From Variibacter gotjawalensis (GTDB taxonomy: Bacteria > Pseudomonadota > Alphaproteobacteria > Rhizobiales > Xanthobacteraceae): a stretch of 64,000 bases of DNA. A program made the position numbers and the translations under genes. Location: positions 1,565,501-1,629,500 of the forward strand of contig NZ_AP014946.1 of NCBI RefSeq assembly GCF_002355335.1, read 5' to 3'. The notes below the pieces were generated by a model, which did no database searches, was not told the origin of the DNA, and saw only the letters and a list, made by a program, of their open reading frames with translations. This document shows, piece by piece, positions 23,719 through 32,560 of this stretch; within the stretch, counting starts at the first letter, position 1, and each line of letters begins with the position of its first letter.

Positions 23719-25133
23719 CGAGCCTCCTCGGCGAGAGCCGCCAGCGCTTGCGTGAAACAGGCCATCGGCGCGCGCACGACGCCGGCGCCGACTTGGCCGA
23801 CGCCGGGCTGGCGATGCGCGATGCCGGTGTTGATGGTCGGTGCGATGCCGCTTTCGACGACGAGGCGAACGTCGATGCCGGTCGGCACGCCGGCGTAATC
23901 CATCGCGGCGATCGACCATTCGGAATTTTCCGTCACGGTGATCTCGCGCATCGCACGCGTGAAGTCGGCGGCGGACGACGCGGAGCCCGCGCCGACGAAA
24001 CCGACGACGGCCGGCGATGCGCCCATTGCGAAACCGCCGAGGCCGACCGTCTCGACGATCGCGGAATCGCCCATGTCAGGGTTCGCGTCGGCTGCCGAAT
24101 AGCCTGGAAAATAAAGCCCTTCCGGCATCTCGACCGGCGCGACGAACCAACGGTCACCGGTGCCGGAGACGCGAATGCCGAAGTCGGTGCCGTTGCGGCA
24201 CATCGCGGTGACGACTGAGGAGCGCGAGACGCCGCGCGCCGGATCGGTCATCGCCTTGCCCATCGCCATCGCGACGTTGAGGAAGAACTGATCGTTGCCC
24301 GAGATGAAGGCGAGCGCTGCCGCGAGCTTCTCGGCGTCCGCGCAGGTGCGCGCCAGCGCGGGCGCGATCTCGCGCAGAAACAGCCCCGTGCAGGCGACGT
24401 TGCGCTGATGCATCTCGTCGCCCATGCCGAGGCCTTTGGCGATGATCACCTTCAGCGGCATCCCGTCGCGCTCGCGCAAGGCGGCGCCGAGCGCCGGGCC
24501 GAGCACGTCGCGTGTCCAGGCGAGCCGCGCCAGCACTTCGGCGTCGTTGCCGCCGAAGCGCATGACTTTGCCGAGGCCCTCGTTGATCGTGCAGTAGGCG
24601 CGATTGCCGAATTTCTTGTTTTCGACGACGAGTACCGGCATCGACCGCGTGATGATGCCGGTCATCGGGCCGACAGCGTCGTAGTGGTGGTTCGGCGCGA
24701 AGGTGATCGCGCCGCTTGCCGCGAGCTTCGCCGCGACGTCGAGATCGGTCGCCCAACCCTCGAACACGAGCGCGCCGCAGATCGCGCCTTGCATCGGGCC
24801 GCACATGCGGTCCCACGTGATCGGCGGGCCGGAGTGGAGGAGGACTTGGCCTTCGCGAAAGGCCGGGATCGCTTGCTCGGCCGGGATCACGTCGACGAGC
24901 ACCGGCTCGGCTGCGAGAATGCGCTCGACCGCGACGGTGTTCACGGCGTCGATCTCGGCGCCGATACCGGGCGCACGCAGTTGGGTCGCGAGCTGGGCGA
25001 GGGCAGGGTCGCCGTTGGCCGGCGGCGACCATTCAACATGCGTGACGGCGGCCCCGACCGAGGTGAGTTCGTCCGCGAAGCTGCGGAGGCCGATATTGAC
25101 GATCTTGAGGTCGCGTTCGAACACGTTGGCCAT
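23715..25133 (-). CDS. DUF1116 protein (YlbE/AllG-type carbamoyltransferase subunit)
   Basis: A 472-residue DUF1116 protein. Family features include WDRMCGPMQGAICGAL, ITFAPNHHYDAVGPMTGI, INEGLGKVMRFG, GLGMGDEMHQRN and ISGNDQFFLNVAMAMGKAM. Its homologue YlbE/AllG is one of the subunits of oxamate carbamoyltransferase. It leads the operon DUF1116-fdrA-carbamate kinase. The start ATG at 25133 follows AGGGGCGGC. The divergent neighbour is a cytosine-deaminase homologue, and two palindromic boxes lie in between. The pathway substrate is unknown. Confidence 0.85.
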   Translation of the reverse strand: MANVFERDLKIVNIGLRSFADELTSVGAAVTHVEWSPPANGDPALAQLATQLRAPGIGAEIDAVNTVAVERILAAEPVLVDVIPAEQAIPAFREGQVLLHSGPPITWDRMCGPMQGAICGALVFEGWATDLDVAAKLAASGAITFAPNHHYDAVGPMTGIITRSMPVLVVENKKFGNRAYCTINEGLGKVMRFGGNDAEVLARLAWTRDVLGPALGAALRERDGMPLKVIIAKGLGMGDEMHQRNVACTGLFLREIAPALARTCADAEKLAAALAFISGNDQFFLNVAMAMGKAMTDPARGVSRSSVVTAMCRNGTDFGIRVSGTGDRWFVAPVEMPEGLYFPGYSAADANPDMGDSAIVETVGLGGFAMGASPAVVGFVGAGSASSAADFTRAMREITVTENSEWSIAAMDYAGVPTGIDVRLVVESGIAPTINTGIAHRQPGVGQVGAGVVRAPMACFTQALAALAEEAR

Positions 25134-25157
25134 GCCGCCCCTGAATACCCGCTTCTT

Positions 25158-25193
25158 ATTGCATACAATCAGTGCGGTGAATTGTATACAATT
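25158..25193. promoter_or_regulatory. Two ATTG(T/C)ATACAAT operator boxes (GntR-type)
   Basis: AATTGTATACAATT at 25180-25193 is a perfect 14-base palindrome; ATTGCATACAAT at 25158-25169 is the same with one mismatch; centres are 23 bases apart. TTGTATACAA resembles operators of GntR-family (FCD) regulators. They lie between the divergent DUF1116 and amidohydrolase genes and probably control both. No regulator gene is adjacent. Confidence 0.7.
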
Positions 25194-25252
25194 CTCTCTC
25201 GCTTCTGTTTATGCTTGGCTGTCATCTTCTGCCACGCGATCTCAATAAGCAA

Positions 25253-26482
25253 ATGATCGATCTCGTAATTCGCAACGCACGTGTCGCCTCGCATCCGGGT
25301 CGTTTGGTCGACCTCGGCATCGCGGCCGGGAAGATCGTTGCGATCGAATCCGGGCTGCGCGCCGACGCCGAGGAAGGCGACGCCGGCGGGCGTCTGGTCG
25401 CGCCCGGTTTCGTCGAGACGCACCTGCATCTCGACAAATCCTGCATCCTCGATCGTTGCGCCACGAAGGACGGCACGCTCGACGAGGCGATCCGCGAAAC
25501 GTCGCGGGCCAAGGCGGGTTTCTCGCCGGAGGATGTCTACGCACGGGCGAAGAAGACGCTCGAGAAGTGCATCCTCAACGGCACCACGCATATCCGCACG
25601 CATGTCGAGGTCGATCCCGGCATCGGCCTGAAGGGCCTCGAAGGCGTGCTGCCGCTGGTCAAGGAATACGCTTTCGCGGTCGACCTCGAGATCTGCGTCT
25701 TCCCGCAGGAGGGGATGCTCAACAATCCGGGCACCGAGGAGCTGATGCTCGCCGCGCTCGATCGCGGCGCCAGTGTGCTCGGCGCATGCCCCTACACGGA
25801 CTCGGACGCGCATGGGCAGATCGACCGCATCTTCGATCTCGCGCGCGAACGCGATGTCGACATCGACATGCATCTCGACTTCAGCCTCGGCGGGAAGAAC
25901 ATGGACCTCGACCATGTCTGCCGGTGCTCGGAGAAATTTCGCTGGGGCGGCCGCGTCGCCTGCGGGCACGTCACGAAGCTCTCGTCATTGCCGCCACGCG
26001 ATCTCGATGCCGCCGCCGCGCGCATGAAGAACGCGGGAGTCGCCGTCACGGTGCTGCCGTCGACCGATCTCTATCTCATGGGCCGCCCCGCGCAGCACGA
26101 CGTCGTGCGCGGCGTCGCGCCGGCGCATCGCTTGCTTGGCCACGGCGTCAACTGTTCGCTGGCGACCAACAACGTGCTCAACCCGTTCACGCCGTTCGGC
26201 GATTGCTCGCTGATGCGCATGGCGAATCTTTACGCCAACATCGCGCAGATCGGCACCGAGAGCGGCATGACGGACTGCCACGCGATGGTGACGAGCCGCG
26301 CCGCGCAGCTTCTGAACGCGAAGGACTACGGCGTCGCGGTCGGCGCGCAGGCGGACTTCGTCGTGCTCGACTGCGAGACGCCCGCGCAGGCCGTCGCCGA
26401 GATCGCGCCGGTGCTTGCGGTTTACAAACGTGGTAAGCAGACGGTCAGTCGAGCGCTTCCGCAATTGCATCGGCCGAACTGA
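25253..26482 (+). CDS. Cytosine-deaminase-like amidohydrolase with altered active site
   Basis: A 409-residue amidohydrolase-superfamily protein that aligns along its length with E. coli CodA. It keeps the metal ligands H57 and H59 (THLHLD), H207 and H239, and the substrate-contacting Gln in FPQEG (Q152, CodA Q156). But the catalytic Glu (CodA E217) is F210, and the metal-binding catalytic Asp (D313) is N306 in LATNNVLNPF; spacing to the His residues is identical, so this is not misalignment. It may act on a ureide or cyclic amide. Start ATG at 25253 is chosen by family. Divergent from the carbamoyl-transfer operon; its 3' end overlaps the DUF952 gene by 38 bases. Confidence 0.85.
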   Translation: MIDLVIRNARVASHPGRLVDLGIAAGKIVAIESGLRADAEEGDAGGRLVAPGFVETHLHLDKSCILDRCATKDGTLDEAIRETSRAKAGFSPEDVYARAKKTLEKCILNGTTHIRTHVEVDPGIGLKGLEGVLPLVKEYAFAVDLEICVFPQEGMLNNPGTEELMLAALDRGASVLGACPYTDSDAHGQIDRIFDLARERDVDIDMHLDFSLGGKNMDLDHVCRCSEKFRWGGRVACGHVTKLSSLPPRDLDAAAARMKNAGVAVTVLPSTDLYLMGRPAQHDVVRGVAPAHRLLGHGVNCSLATNNVLNPFTPFGDCSLMRMANLYANIAQIGTESGMTDCHAMVTSRAAQLLNAKDYGVAVGAQADFVVLDCETPAQAVAEIAPVLAVYKRGKQTVSRALPQLHRPN

Positions 26483-26777
26483 GCGGCTTCACCCACTGCA
26501 CCGCATGCATGCGCAGCGGCGCATAGAGATGCGGGAACAGCGCGCCGCCGCGCGACGGCTCCCACTGCAGCGCATGCCCCAATGCATCGGCGTCGACCGC
26601 GATCAGCAACAGATCGCGTTGCCCGGCGAAGTGCTTCGCGGCGGTCTCCTCCACCTGATCGCGGGCGGAGAAGTGGATGTAACCGTCTTCGACATCGACC
26701 GGCGCGCCCGTGAACGCGCCGGCGCGCTCGGCGGCTTCCCACAACGCGCGCGGTGCGATCTTGTAGATCGTCGTCAT
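26445..26777 (-). CDS. DUF952 family protein
   Basis: A 110-residue protein with the DUF952 pattern: IYKIAPRALWEAAERAG at the start, GYIHFSARDQVEETAAKHFAGQ, and LFPHLYAPLRMHAVQWVKPL. Related folds bind or transfer ADP-ribose-like ligands, but the family role is unknown. It follows the DUF2339 gene with a 4-base overlap (ATGA) and its 3' end runs 38 bases into the convergent amidohydrolase gene. Confidence 0.85.
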   Translation of the reverse strand: MTTIYKIAPRALWEAAERAGAFTGAPVDVEDGYIHFSARDQVEETAAKHFAGQRDLLLIAVDADALGHALQWEPSRGGALFPHLYAPLRMHAVQWVKPLSSADAIAEALD

Positions 26778-29530
26778 GTCGTGCTCGGCGCTCCGCTGCG
26801 GCGCTGCGGGAACAGCAGCCGCTGATAGAGCAGACCGATGCCGACGAGCACGAGGCCGAGCCCGATGAAGGACAGCGCGCGCCAGATCCCGCCGATGCCT
26901 GCGAGGTCGAACAGGAAGACCTTACAGACCGTGATGAGGATGACGATGGCGGACGCCATGCGCGCCGGCTGCGAGCGCAGCGCGATGCCGATCAGCAGCA
27001 GCACGACGCCGAAGACGAGCCACACGGCCGAGTAGGTCCACAGCTCTGCGTCGCTCGGCCATGATCCCGGTCCGATGCGCAGCACCTCGCCGACGAATAG
27101 CCGCCGCACCTGCAGCGTCAGATACATCAACGCGAGCGCGACCGCGGTGCCGGCCGCGAAGACACGGTACGGCATCTTCCGCACGTGCCGCGCCGTCAGC
27201 GCGAGAATGATCGCAAGGACCGACGGGATTCCGTAGGCGAGCAGGATGACGTTGAAGAACCGCCCGCCGACCGGCGCGATGTTGTTGAGCGGGTTCCTCG
27301 TGAACATCAGTCCGACCCAGATCAGCAACACGGCAAGTCCTGCGACCGCGATAGCGCCGATATTGTGAACTTCGCTCTTGGTCCGTTCGCGCAACCGTTC
27401 GAGACCGATCGCGATGGCGAGCAGCGCCGAAACCTGAAGGCCGGCTTCCGACAGCGACGCGCCGTCGATCCACATATTGCCGCCCGTCATGTAGTGACGA
27501 ATCTGCAGCGTCACGGTGAGCACCGTGAAGAGGATCGCGGCGCCATCGAGCATGCGCGCCGGCACATCGTCGGCGCCGCGGCGCAGGATCGTTGCGGCGG
27601 TCCAGAAGGCCACGGCCGGAACGCCGTAGCCCCACAGTAGCCAATTGAAGATTGGCGTCGTGCCGAGATCGCTGACGATCGTCGGCATCCAACCGATGCG
27701 CGCGCAGACCAGCGCGCCGCACGCGGCCGCGATCCAGCGCAGGAACGCATACGGCCGCTTCGCGTAGATGAAGGCGATGCCCGGCGTCATCAGCGCGAGC
27801 GCGATGGTGAGCCAGCCTTTTTCGAGCGCCATCGTCAGCGCGAGCGCCAGCGACGCGACGCTGCCGACCGCGAATACCGCGCCGGAAACGCGCAGGCCCG
27901 GACGCGGCGGACGCCGGTCCAGCATCTCGGTCGCGGTCGCGTAGAGCGCGGCGAGCAGCAACGCGAGACCCGCAAACGGGATCGAGCGCTCGAAATTCGC
28001 CACGCGATAGTAGAGCGCCGCGAGGATCAACAGCGGCGCGACGACCGCGCTCGCGGCCCACAACAGGCCGGGCATCGGCCGTTCATAGCGGCCTTGCGCC
28101 AGATAGCCGGAACCGCCGAACAGCAACGCGAAGAGCGCGCCGAAGACGAGATGTTGGCTTGCGTTGCTCTGCGACGTGATCGGCAGGCCTTCGACCAATC
28201 CGGAATTCGCAACCGCCGAGCCATAGGCAAGCGTCACCGCCCATTCGGCGATGATGACAGCCGACAGGATCGCAGCAACCGGCACGGCCGCGATAGCCGA
28301 AGGCGCGCGCCACGCGACGGCGATCACGATCGCGCAGACGAGCGTGAAGGCCGCCAGTGCCGACATCACCTGCGAGGTCGCGACGACCAGAAGCGCCGAC
28401 ACCGCCGCGTAGACGATCAGCGTTCCGGATGACACCGGTTCGATCTCGTCGCCCTCTGGTTCAGGGCCGAACAGGAAGCCGCTGACGATCAACGCTGCCG
28501 CGAGAAGCACGAGGCAAACGACGTATATCTGGTGCGGCGTAGGGCTGGCATCGACCGCAGTGGCAAGGCCGGGGAGAATCCACAGCGCACTCGCGGTTAC
28601 GGCCGACACGGCGAGCCAGCGCCACAACCTGAACCGCGCGAGCGCGAAGGCCGCCGCCGTGACGAAGAGGAGATAAAGGTAGAGCGCCCAGAAGCTCGGC
28701 TCTTTCGTCGAGACGAGCATCGGCGTCACGTAAGCGCCGATGAGGCCGAGCCCGGCGAGAGCCGGGCCGTGCAGCAGAGCCGCGGCGAGCGTCGCCATCG
28801 CGACGATGCCGAGCAGGATGAACGCGCTGCCTGGCGCGATGAAGCTGTAAAGGCCGTAAGCGGACCATGTCGTCGCGAAAGCGGCCGTGGTGCCGGCCGC
28901 CGTGAGGATCGCCGGGATCGAGGCTTGCTGACGTTCGACAAGCCCTTCGTCGCGCTCGCGCCGGCGCAACCATTCGCCGCCGCCGATGAGGCCAGCCGAG
29001 AGGAGCGCGCCAAGGATGATGCGCATTCCCGGGCCGATCAGGCCCTCCTCGATCGTGTATTTGACGAGGAAGATCGCGCCGAGCGCGAGCGCGAGACCGC
29101 CGACGATGACGACCCAGCGGGTGCCGAAGGTCTCTTCGAAGCCCGGTCCGTCCGGAGTCGCGGTTGCGGTCTGCGCCGGGGTTTGCTGCGGCACCGAAGT
29201 CGGCCGCGTGGGTTCGACGCGCGGCGGCGGCGGCGTCGGCCTTGCCGGTTCCGGTTGCGGTGGTGTCGGGACCGGCGTTTCCGGCACGGTCGGGGGCGTT
29301 TCGCTGACCTGCGGCACCGGCGGCGCGGCGGGACGCACGAAAGGTTCGGCCGGCGCTGCGTCCGGTGCGGTGCGCGGCCGCGCGGCGAGACGCAGCACTT
29401 CCTGTTCGAGCACCTGGTTGCGTTGTTCGAGAACCTGAACGCGCGTCCGGGTCCCGAGACCCATGAAGAACGCGATTGTCCAAATGACCGGCAAAGCAAG
29501 GCCGATCAGAATCAGAAGGGTAAATTCCAT
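26774..29530 (-). CDS. DUF2339 polytopic membrane protein
   Basis: A 918-residue inner-membrane protein. It has one membrane segment at the N-terminus, a short coiled coil (RVQVLEQRNQVLEQEVLRL), a Pro/Thr/Ala-rich linker at about 50-125, then FGTRWVVIVGGLALALGAIFL and more than 20 further hydrophobic segments to the C-terminus. This is the DUF2339 layout. The function is unknown; such giant multi-pass proteins are common in alphaproteobacteria. It is co-transcribed with the DUF952 gene. Confidence 0.88.
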   Translation of the reverse strand: MEFTLLILIGLALPVIWTIAFFMGLGTRTRVQVLEQRNQVLEQEVLRLAARPRTAPDAAPAEPFVRPAAPPVPQVSETPPTVPETPVPTPPQPEPARPTPPPPRVEPTRPTSVPQQTPAQTATATPDGPGFEETFGTRWVVIVGGLALALGAIFLVKYTIEEGLIGPGMRIILGALLSAGLIGGGEWLRRRERDEGLVERQQASIPAILTAAGTTAAFATTWSAYGLYSFIAPGSAFILLGIVAMATLAAALLHGPALAGLGLIGAYVTPMLVSTKEPSFWALYLYLLFVTAAAFALARFRLWRWLAVSAVTASALWILPGLATAVDASPTPHQIYVVCLVLLAAALIVSGFLFGPEPEGDEIEPVSSGTLIVYAAVSALLVVATSQVMSALAAFTLVCAIVIAVAWRAPSAIAAVPVAAILSAVIIAEWAVTLAYGSAVANSGLVEGLPITSQSNASQHLVFGALFALLFGGSGYLAQGRYERPMPGLLWAASAVVAPLLILAALYYRVANFERSIPFAGLALLLAALYATATEMLDRRPPRPGLRVSGAVFAVGSVASLALALTMALEKGWLTIALALMTPGIAFIYAKRPYAFLRWIAAACGALVCARIGWMPTIVSDLGTTPIFNWLLWGYGVPAVAFWTAATILRRGADDVPARMLDGAAILFTVLTVTLQIRHYMTGGNMWIDGASLSEAGLQVSALLAIAIGLERLRERTKSEVHNIGAIAVAGLAVLLIWVGLMFTRNPLNNIAPVGGRFFNVILLAYGIPSVLAIILALTARHVRKMPYRVFAAGTAVALALMYLTLQVRRLFVGEVLRIGPGSWPSDAELWTYSAVWLVFGVVLLLIGIALRSQPARMASAIVILITVCKVFLFDLAGIGGIWRALSFIGLGLVLVGIGLLYQRLLFPQRRSGAPSTT

Positions 29531-29678
29531 GCGTACACTCAGCTCGCTCGATTAAAGCAGCGAGGGACGCCTAAACCCTCTCGTCGTTTCTAACCGGCCT
29601 TCGATACGGAAAAAAGGGCGCGATCGCGGCCTATTTGCCGCATCAACAGGGTGTTTTGCGGTCGACCTATCTTTCGAA

Positions 29679-29809
29679 GTCATCCCGGCCGAGCACTTGG
29701 CTCGCGAAGCGAGCCGCGAGGGCCGGGATCCATAACCGCAGTGCCAGCTACAAAATCGCCGGGATTATGGATCCCGGACAGCCGCCAAAGAGGCGGCTTC
29801 CGGGATGAC
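29679..29809. repeat. Palindromic intergenic repeat, family P2
   Basis: GTCATCCCGGCCGAG and CTTCCGGGATGACC at the ends; inner arms GGCCGGGATCCATAA and TTATGGATCCCGGA, and a GGCTCGCGAAGCGAGCC hairpin. It separates two minus-strand genes. Confidence 0.92.
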
Positions 29810-29819
29810 CACGTCATAC

Positions 29820-30326
29820 TCAATTCAAGTCGAGAACGAACGGGACGCCCTCGAAGGCATCAACGCCGCGGCCGATGCGATCAACCGCCGCGATCAGCCG
29901 GCCTTTGCGGCCAAGCTGCTGATCCGCCAGAGCGATCAGGCGCAGATTGGGCGACGCGGTCGGCGATGAATCGCGCACGGCTTGCGCGATGGCGCGTTCG
30001 TCGCGATCCGGATTGAGCGCCGCCGCCGTGATGATCGCTGCTGCCGTCGAGCGGCTGATGCCCGCCCAACAGTGGACGACGATCGGCTTCTCGCGCGGCC
30101 AACGCTTCACGAAGGTGATGAGCTCGCGCACATGCGCTTCGCCCGGTGCGTTGAAGCCTTCAAGCTCCGCCGCAATGTCGTGCATGCCGAGAAAAAGATG
30201 ATCCTCGGCGCGCACACTCGCGGGGCGCGGCACCCGCGTCTCGTCGTTGATCAGCGTCACGATGTGACGCGCTTCCGTTTCGGCGACGGTGGCGGAGAGG
30301 CGGGCGAGGGAGCAAACGTAAATCAT
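29820..30326 (-). CDS. Tyrosine/dual-specificity phosphatase-like protein
   Basis: A 168-residue protein with the Cys-X5-Arg phosphatase loop HCWAGISRS (C86, R92) and an upstream Asp (D50 in GMHDI) that could be the general acid. This is the compact DSP/PTP fold found in rhizobia. Target unknown. The ATG at 30326 is chosen because it matches the usual family start (MIYVCSLARL); a start at 30362 would overlap the upstream gene. It is last of a likely run tag-HD-phosphatase. Confidence 0.8.
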   Translation of the reverse strand: MIYVCSLARLSATVAETEARHIVTLINDETRVPRPASVRAEDHLFLGMHDIAAELEGFNAPGEAHVRELITFVKRWPREKPIVVHCWAGISRSTAAAIITAAALNPDRDERAIAQAVRDSSPTASPNLRLIALADQQLGRKGRLIAAVDRIGRGVDAFEGVPFVLDLN

Positions 30327-30348
30327 GAGCAACCAAAAAGCTTGCGTG

Positions 30349-30957
30349 TCAGGGACTGTCAATCAATTGCTGGAAGCGTTTGAGGAATCGCTGCGCGGCA
30401 CGCTCGGCGGTCCACGGATGCAGAAAATCCTTCTCGGTCGTCGCCGGCAATTCGGGCGGCGCGCCGAAAAACTTTTGCGCCTCGCGTTCCGAAAAACCGG
30501 CGAGCCTGGTCGCTTCGAGATAAGCCGCGCCGCGGTCGGCGGCTTTGATCAGCGCCGTAACGTCGGCGGACAGCTTTGCGGGTAACCCGAAGCGCAGGTG
30601 GATCGCCTTGAGCAAACGCTCCTCAACCGCCTTGTATGCATCGCCGATCACCGCTTTGAACGGCGAGATCATGTCGCCGACGACGTATTCGGGCGCATCG
30701 TGCAGCAGGATTGCGCGGCGGATCGCGTGATCGAGCCGCGGCACCTTTGCGCGCGCAATCGCTTCGACCAATAAACTGTGCTGCGCGACAGAAAAAATAT
30801 GCGCGCCGCTGGTCTGTCCGTTCCAGCGCGCGACGCGCGCGAGCCCGTGCGCGATGTCTTCGATCTCGACATCGAGCGGCGAGGGATCGAGGAGATCGAG
30901 CCGCCGCCCCGACAGCATGCGCTGCCAGGCACGCCCATCCTTGGCCGCTTTAGCCAT
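30349..30957 (-). CDS. HD-domain phosphohydrolase (YfbR-like)
   Basis: A 202-residue metal-dependent phosphohydrolase. H60 (SVAQHS) and H86-D87 (LLHDAPE) form the HD metal site, followed by EYVVGDMISPFK, the pattern of YfbR-like 5'-deoxynucleotidases. It may remove phosphate from deoxynucleoside monophosphates in the cytoplasm. The ATG at 30957 overlaps the tag stop by 8 bases (ATGGCTAA), which fits coupled translation; another ATG at 30987 is possible. Confidence 0.82.
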   Translation of the reverse strand: MAKAAKDGRAWQRMLSGRRLDLLDPSPLDVEIEDIAHGLARVARWNGQTSGAHIFSVAQHSLLVEAIARAKVPRLDHAIRRAILLHDAPEYVVGDMISPFKAVIGDAYKAVEERLLKAIHLRFGLPAKLSADVTALIKAADRGAAYLEATRLAGFSEREAQKFFGAPPELPATTEKDFLHPWTAERAAQRFLKRFQQLIDSP

Positions 30958-31561
30958 GAACTTTGCGCTCGTGAGAACAAGGGCCATGCCGATGGCAGGA
31001 GACCAGATGGTCGTTGACCATGCCGGTCGCTTCCATGAACGCGTAGACGATCGTCGGTCCGACGAATTTGAAGCCGCGCTTCACGAGCTCCTTCGACATC
31101 GCTTGCGAGACCGACGTTTCGGTCGGCACGTCGCGTGTCGTCTTGAAGCGATTGACCTTCGGCTTGCCGTCGAGAAAGTCCCACAGGAAATTCGAGAAGC
31201 CCGGGCCCTTCTCCATGATTTCGAGATACGCCTGCGCGGACTTCACGCTGCCTTCGATCTTCGAGCGATTGCGCACGATGCCGGCGTCCTGCATCAGCGC
31301 TTCGATTTTCTTCGGCGTGTAGCGCGCGATCTTCTCCGGCTCGAAACCATCGAACGCGCGGCGGAAGTTGTCGCGCTTGCGCAGGATCGTGATCCACGAA
31401 AGGCCGGCCTGAAAGCCATCGAGGATCAGCTTCTCGAACAGCGCGCGATCGTCGTAATCCGGCACGCCCCATTCGGTGTCGTGGTAGACGACGTAAAGCG
31501 GGTCTTCGCCCGGCCAAGTGCAGCGCTTAAGGCCATCCGCGTGAACGATGGGCTGTTTCAT
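30950..31561 (-). CDS. tag: DNA-3-methyladenine glycosylase I
   Basis: A 203-residue Tag enzyme, which removes 3-methyladenine from DNA. Signatures: RCTWPGEDPLYVVYHDTEWGVP at the start, LSWITILRKRDNFRRAFDGF, and the C-terminal ATGMVNDHLVSCHRH with zinc-binding Cys and His. The length matches the family. It heads a short minus-strand run with the HD phosphohydrolase and phosphatase genes. Confidence 0.96.
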   Translation of the reverse strand: MKQPIVHADGLKRCTWPGEDPLYVVYHDTEWGVPDYDDRALFEKLILDGFQAGLSWITILRKRDNFRRAFDGFEPEKIARYTPKKIEALMQDAGIVRNRSKIEGSVKSAQAYLEIMEKGPGFSNFLWDFLDGKPKVNRFKTTRDVPTETSVSQAMSKELVKRGFKFVGPTIVYAFMEATGMVNDHLVSCHRHGPCSHERKVHG

Positions 31562-31651
31562 GCCGGTGATTTAGCATGATTCCGGCGCCGGGAATGTCAG
31601 TGGTGTGCGCGGAACTCGCAGCGACTCATAACGGCGCACTGATTCTGATCC

Positions 31652-31780
31652 GTCATGGTGAGGAGACATGTGTCGGCGGAGCCGACCGCGGCGTCTCGAA
31701 CCACGACGGCCGAGGCGCCGCGCTGTTTAGGGCCGTCGTCCTTCGAGACGCCCGGCTTGCGCCGGGCTCCTCAGGATGAC
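31652..31780. repeat. Palindromic intergenic repeat, family P4
   Basis: GTCATGGTGAGGAG and CTCCTCAGGATGAC ends, inner GGCGTCTCGAA and TTCGAGACGCC. It fills most of the gap between tag and the DUF937 gene. One of three P4 sites. Confidence 0.85.
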
Positions 31781-31797
31781 GGATTTGGTGTGCAGAC

Positions 31798-32367
31798 TTA
31801 CGAACGGCCGCCCGGCTCGAGCGACTCGCTCATGCGCGAGAGGTCGTCGAGAACGCCGCCCGGACCACGGCGCGCGCCGTGGTAATCGTCCTGCACCTCG
31901 TCCTGCGTCGGCAGACGGCCTTCCGGCGTCATGCCGTTGATGAGGTTCGGCAGGATTTCCTGCAGCTGCGAGAGAATGTCGCCTTGGCCGAGGCCCGTCC
32001 TCTCCTGCAGCTGCTTCAGGATATCCGGCCCGAAGATGCCGCCGAGGTCGCCGGCCGAGACCTGCTGGTTCGGTCCATTGCCGACCCACGAGTCGATCGC
32101 GCTCTTCTGGCCGCCGCGCGTGAAGGCATCGATCAAGCCGCCGAGCCCGCCGAGCAAGCCGCCGCCCGCCAGCGCGCCGCCGAGATTGCCGAGGCCGCCG
32201 CCGGCCGTGTTGCCGCTCGGCGGCGGGATTTGTGCCGGCTGGCTGCTATCCGACTTCTTGCCGCTGAGCGCGCCGGACAGAATAAGTGCGCCGAGCGCGA
32301 TGAGCAGAGGCTTCGAGATTTTGCCTTCCGGCAGCGCCTTGCCGAGGATGTCGTCGAGCATTCCCAT
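31798..32367 (-). CDS. DUF937 (YidB-like) protein
   Basis: A 189-residue protein. It has a short N-terminal segment MGMLDDILGKALPEGK, a hydrophobic ALGALILSGAL, a Gly-rich middle (GGGLGNLGGALAGGG), then DAFTRGGQKSAIDSWVGNGPNQQVSAGDLGGIFG, the DUF937 core. Function unknown. GGAGA lies about 8 bases before the ATG at 32367. Expressed alone, divergent from the glsB-like gene. Confidence 0.82.
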   Translation of the reverse strand: MGMLDDILGKALPEGKISKPLLIALGALILSGALSGKKSDSSQPAQIPPPSGNTAGGGLGNLGGALAGGGLLGGLGGLIDAFTRGGQKSAIDSWVGNGPNQQVSAGDLGGIFGPDILKQLQERTGLGQGDILSQLQEILPNLINGMTPEGRLPTQDEVQDDYHGARRGPGGVLDDLSRMSESLEPGGRS

Positions 32368-32505
32368 TGGAAATCTCCAGTTGCCCCGCGAGCGGGCGTC
32401 CAAAAATCTTAGACCAGATTAATCTCGATCTCGCGCCCTGACATTGCAAGACCACCCGCAACGCTTTTGTGACGCATGCCGAACTCTTGATTTAAGAATT
32501 CAGGA

Positions 32506-32531
32506 GGAACAATCTTTCCCGTAGGGGCGTT
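32506..32531 (+). promoter_or_regulatory. EcfG-type general stress promoter
   Basis: GGAAC (32506-32510), a 17-base spacer and CGTT (32528-32531) match the alphaproteobacterial EcfG consensus exactly. The start point would be near 32538, about 23 bases before the GTG of the GlsB/YeaQ gene, a family often stress-induced. Confidence 0.8.
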
Positions 32532-32560
32532 ACGCCGAGCTTGATCAAGGGAGACGTCGC

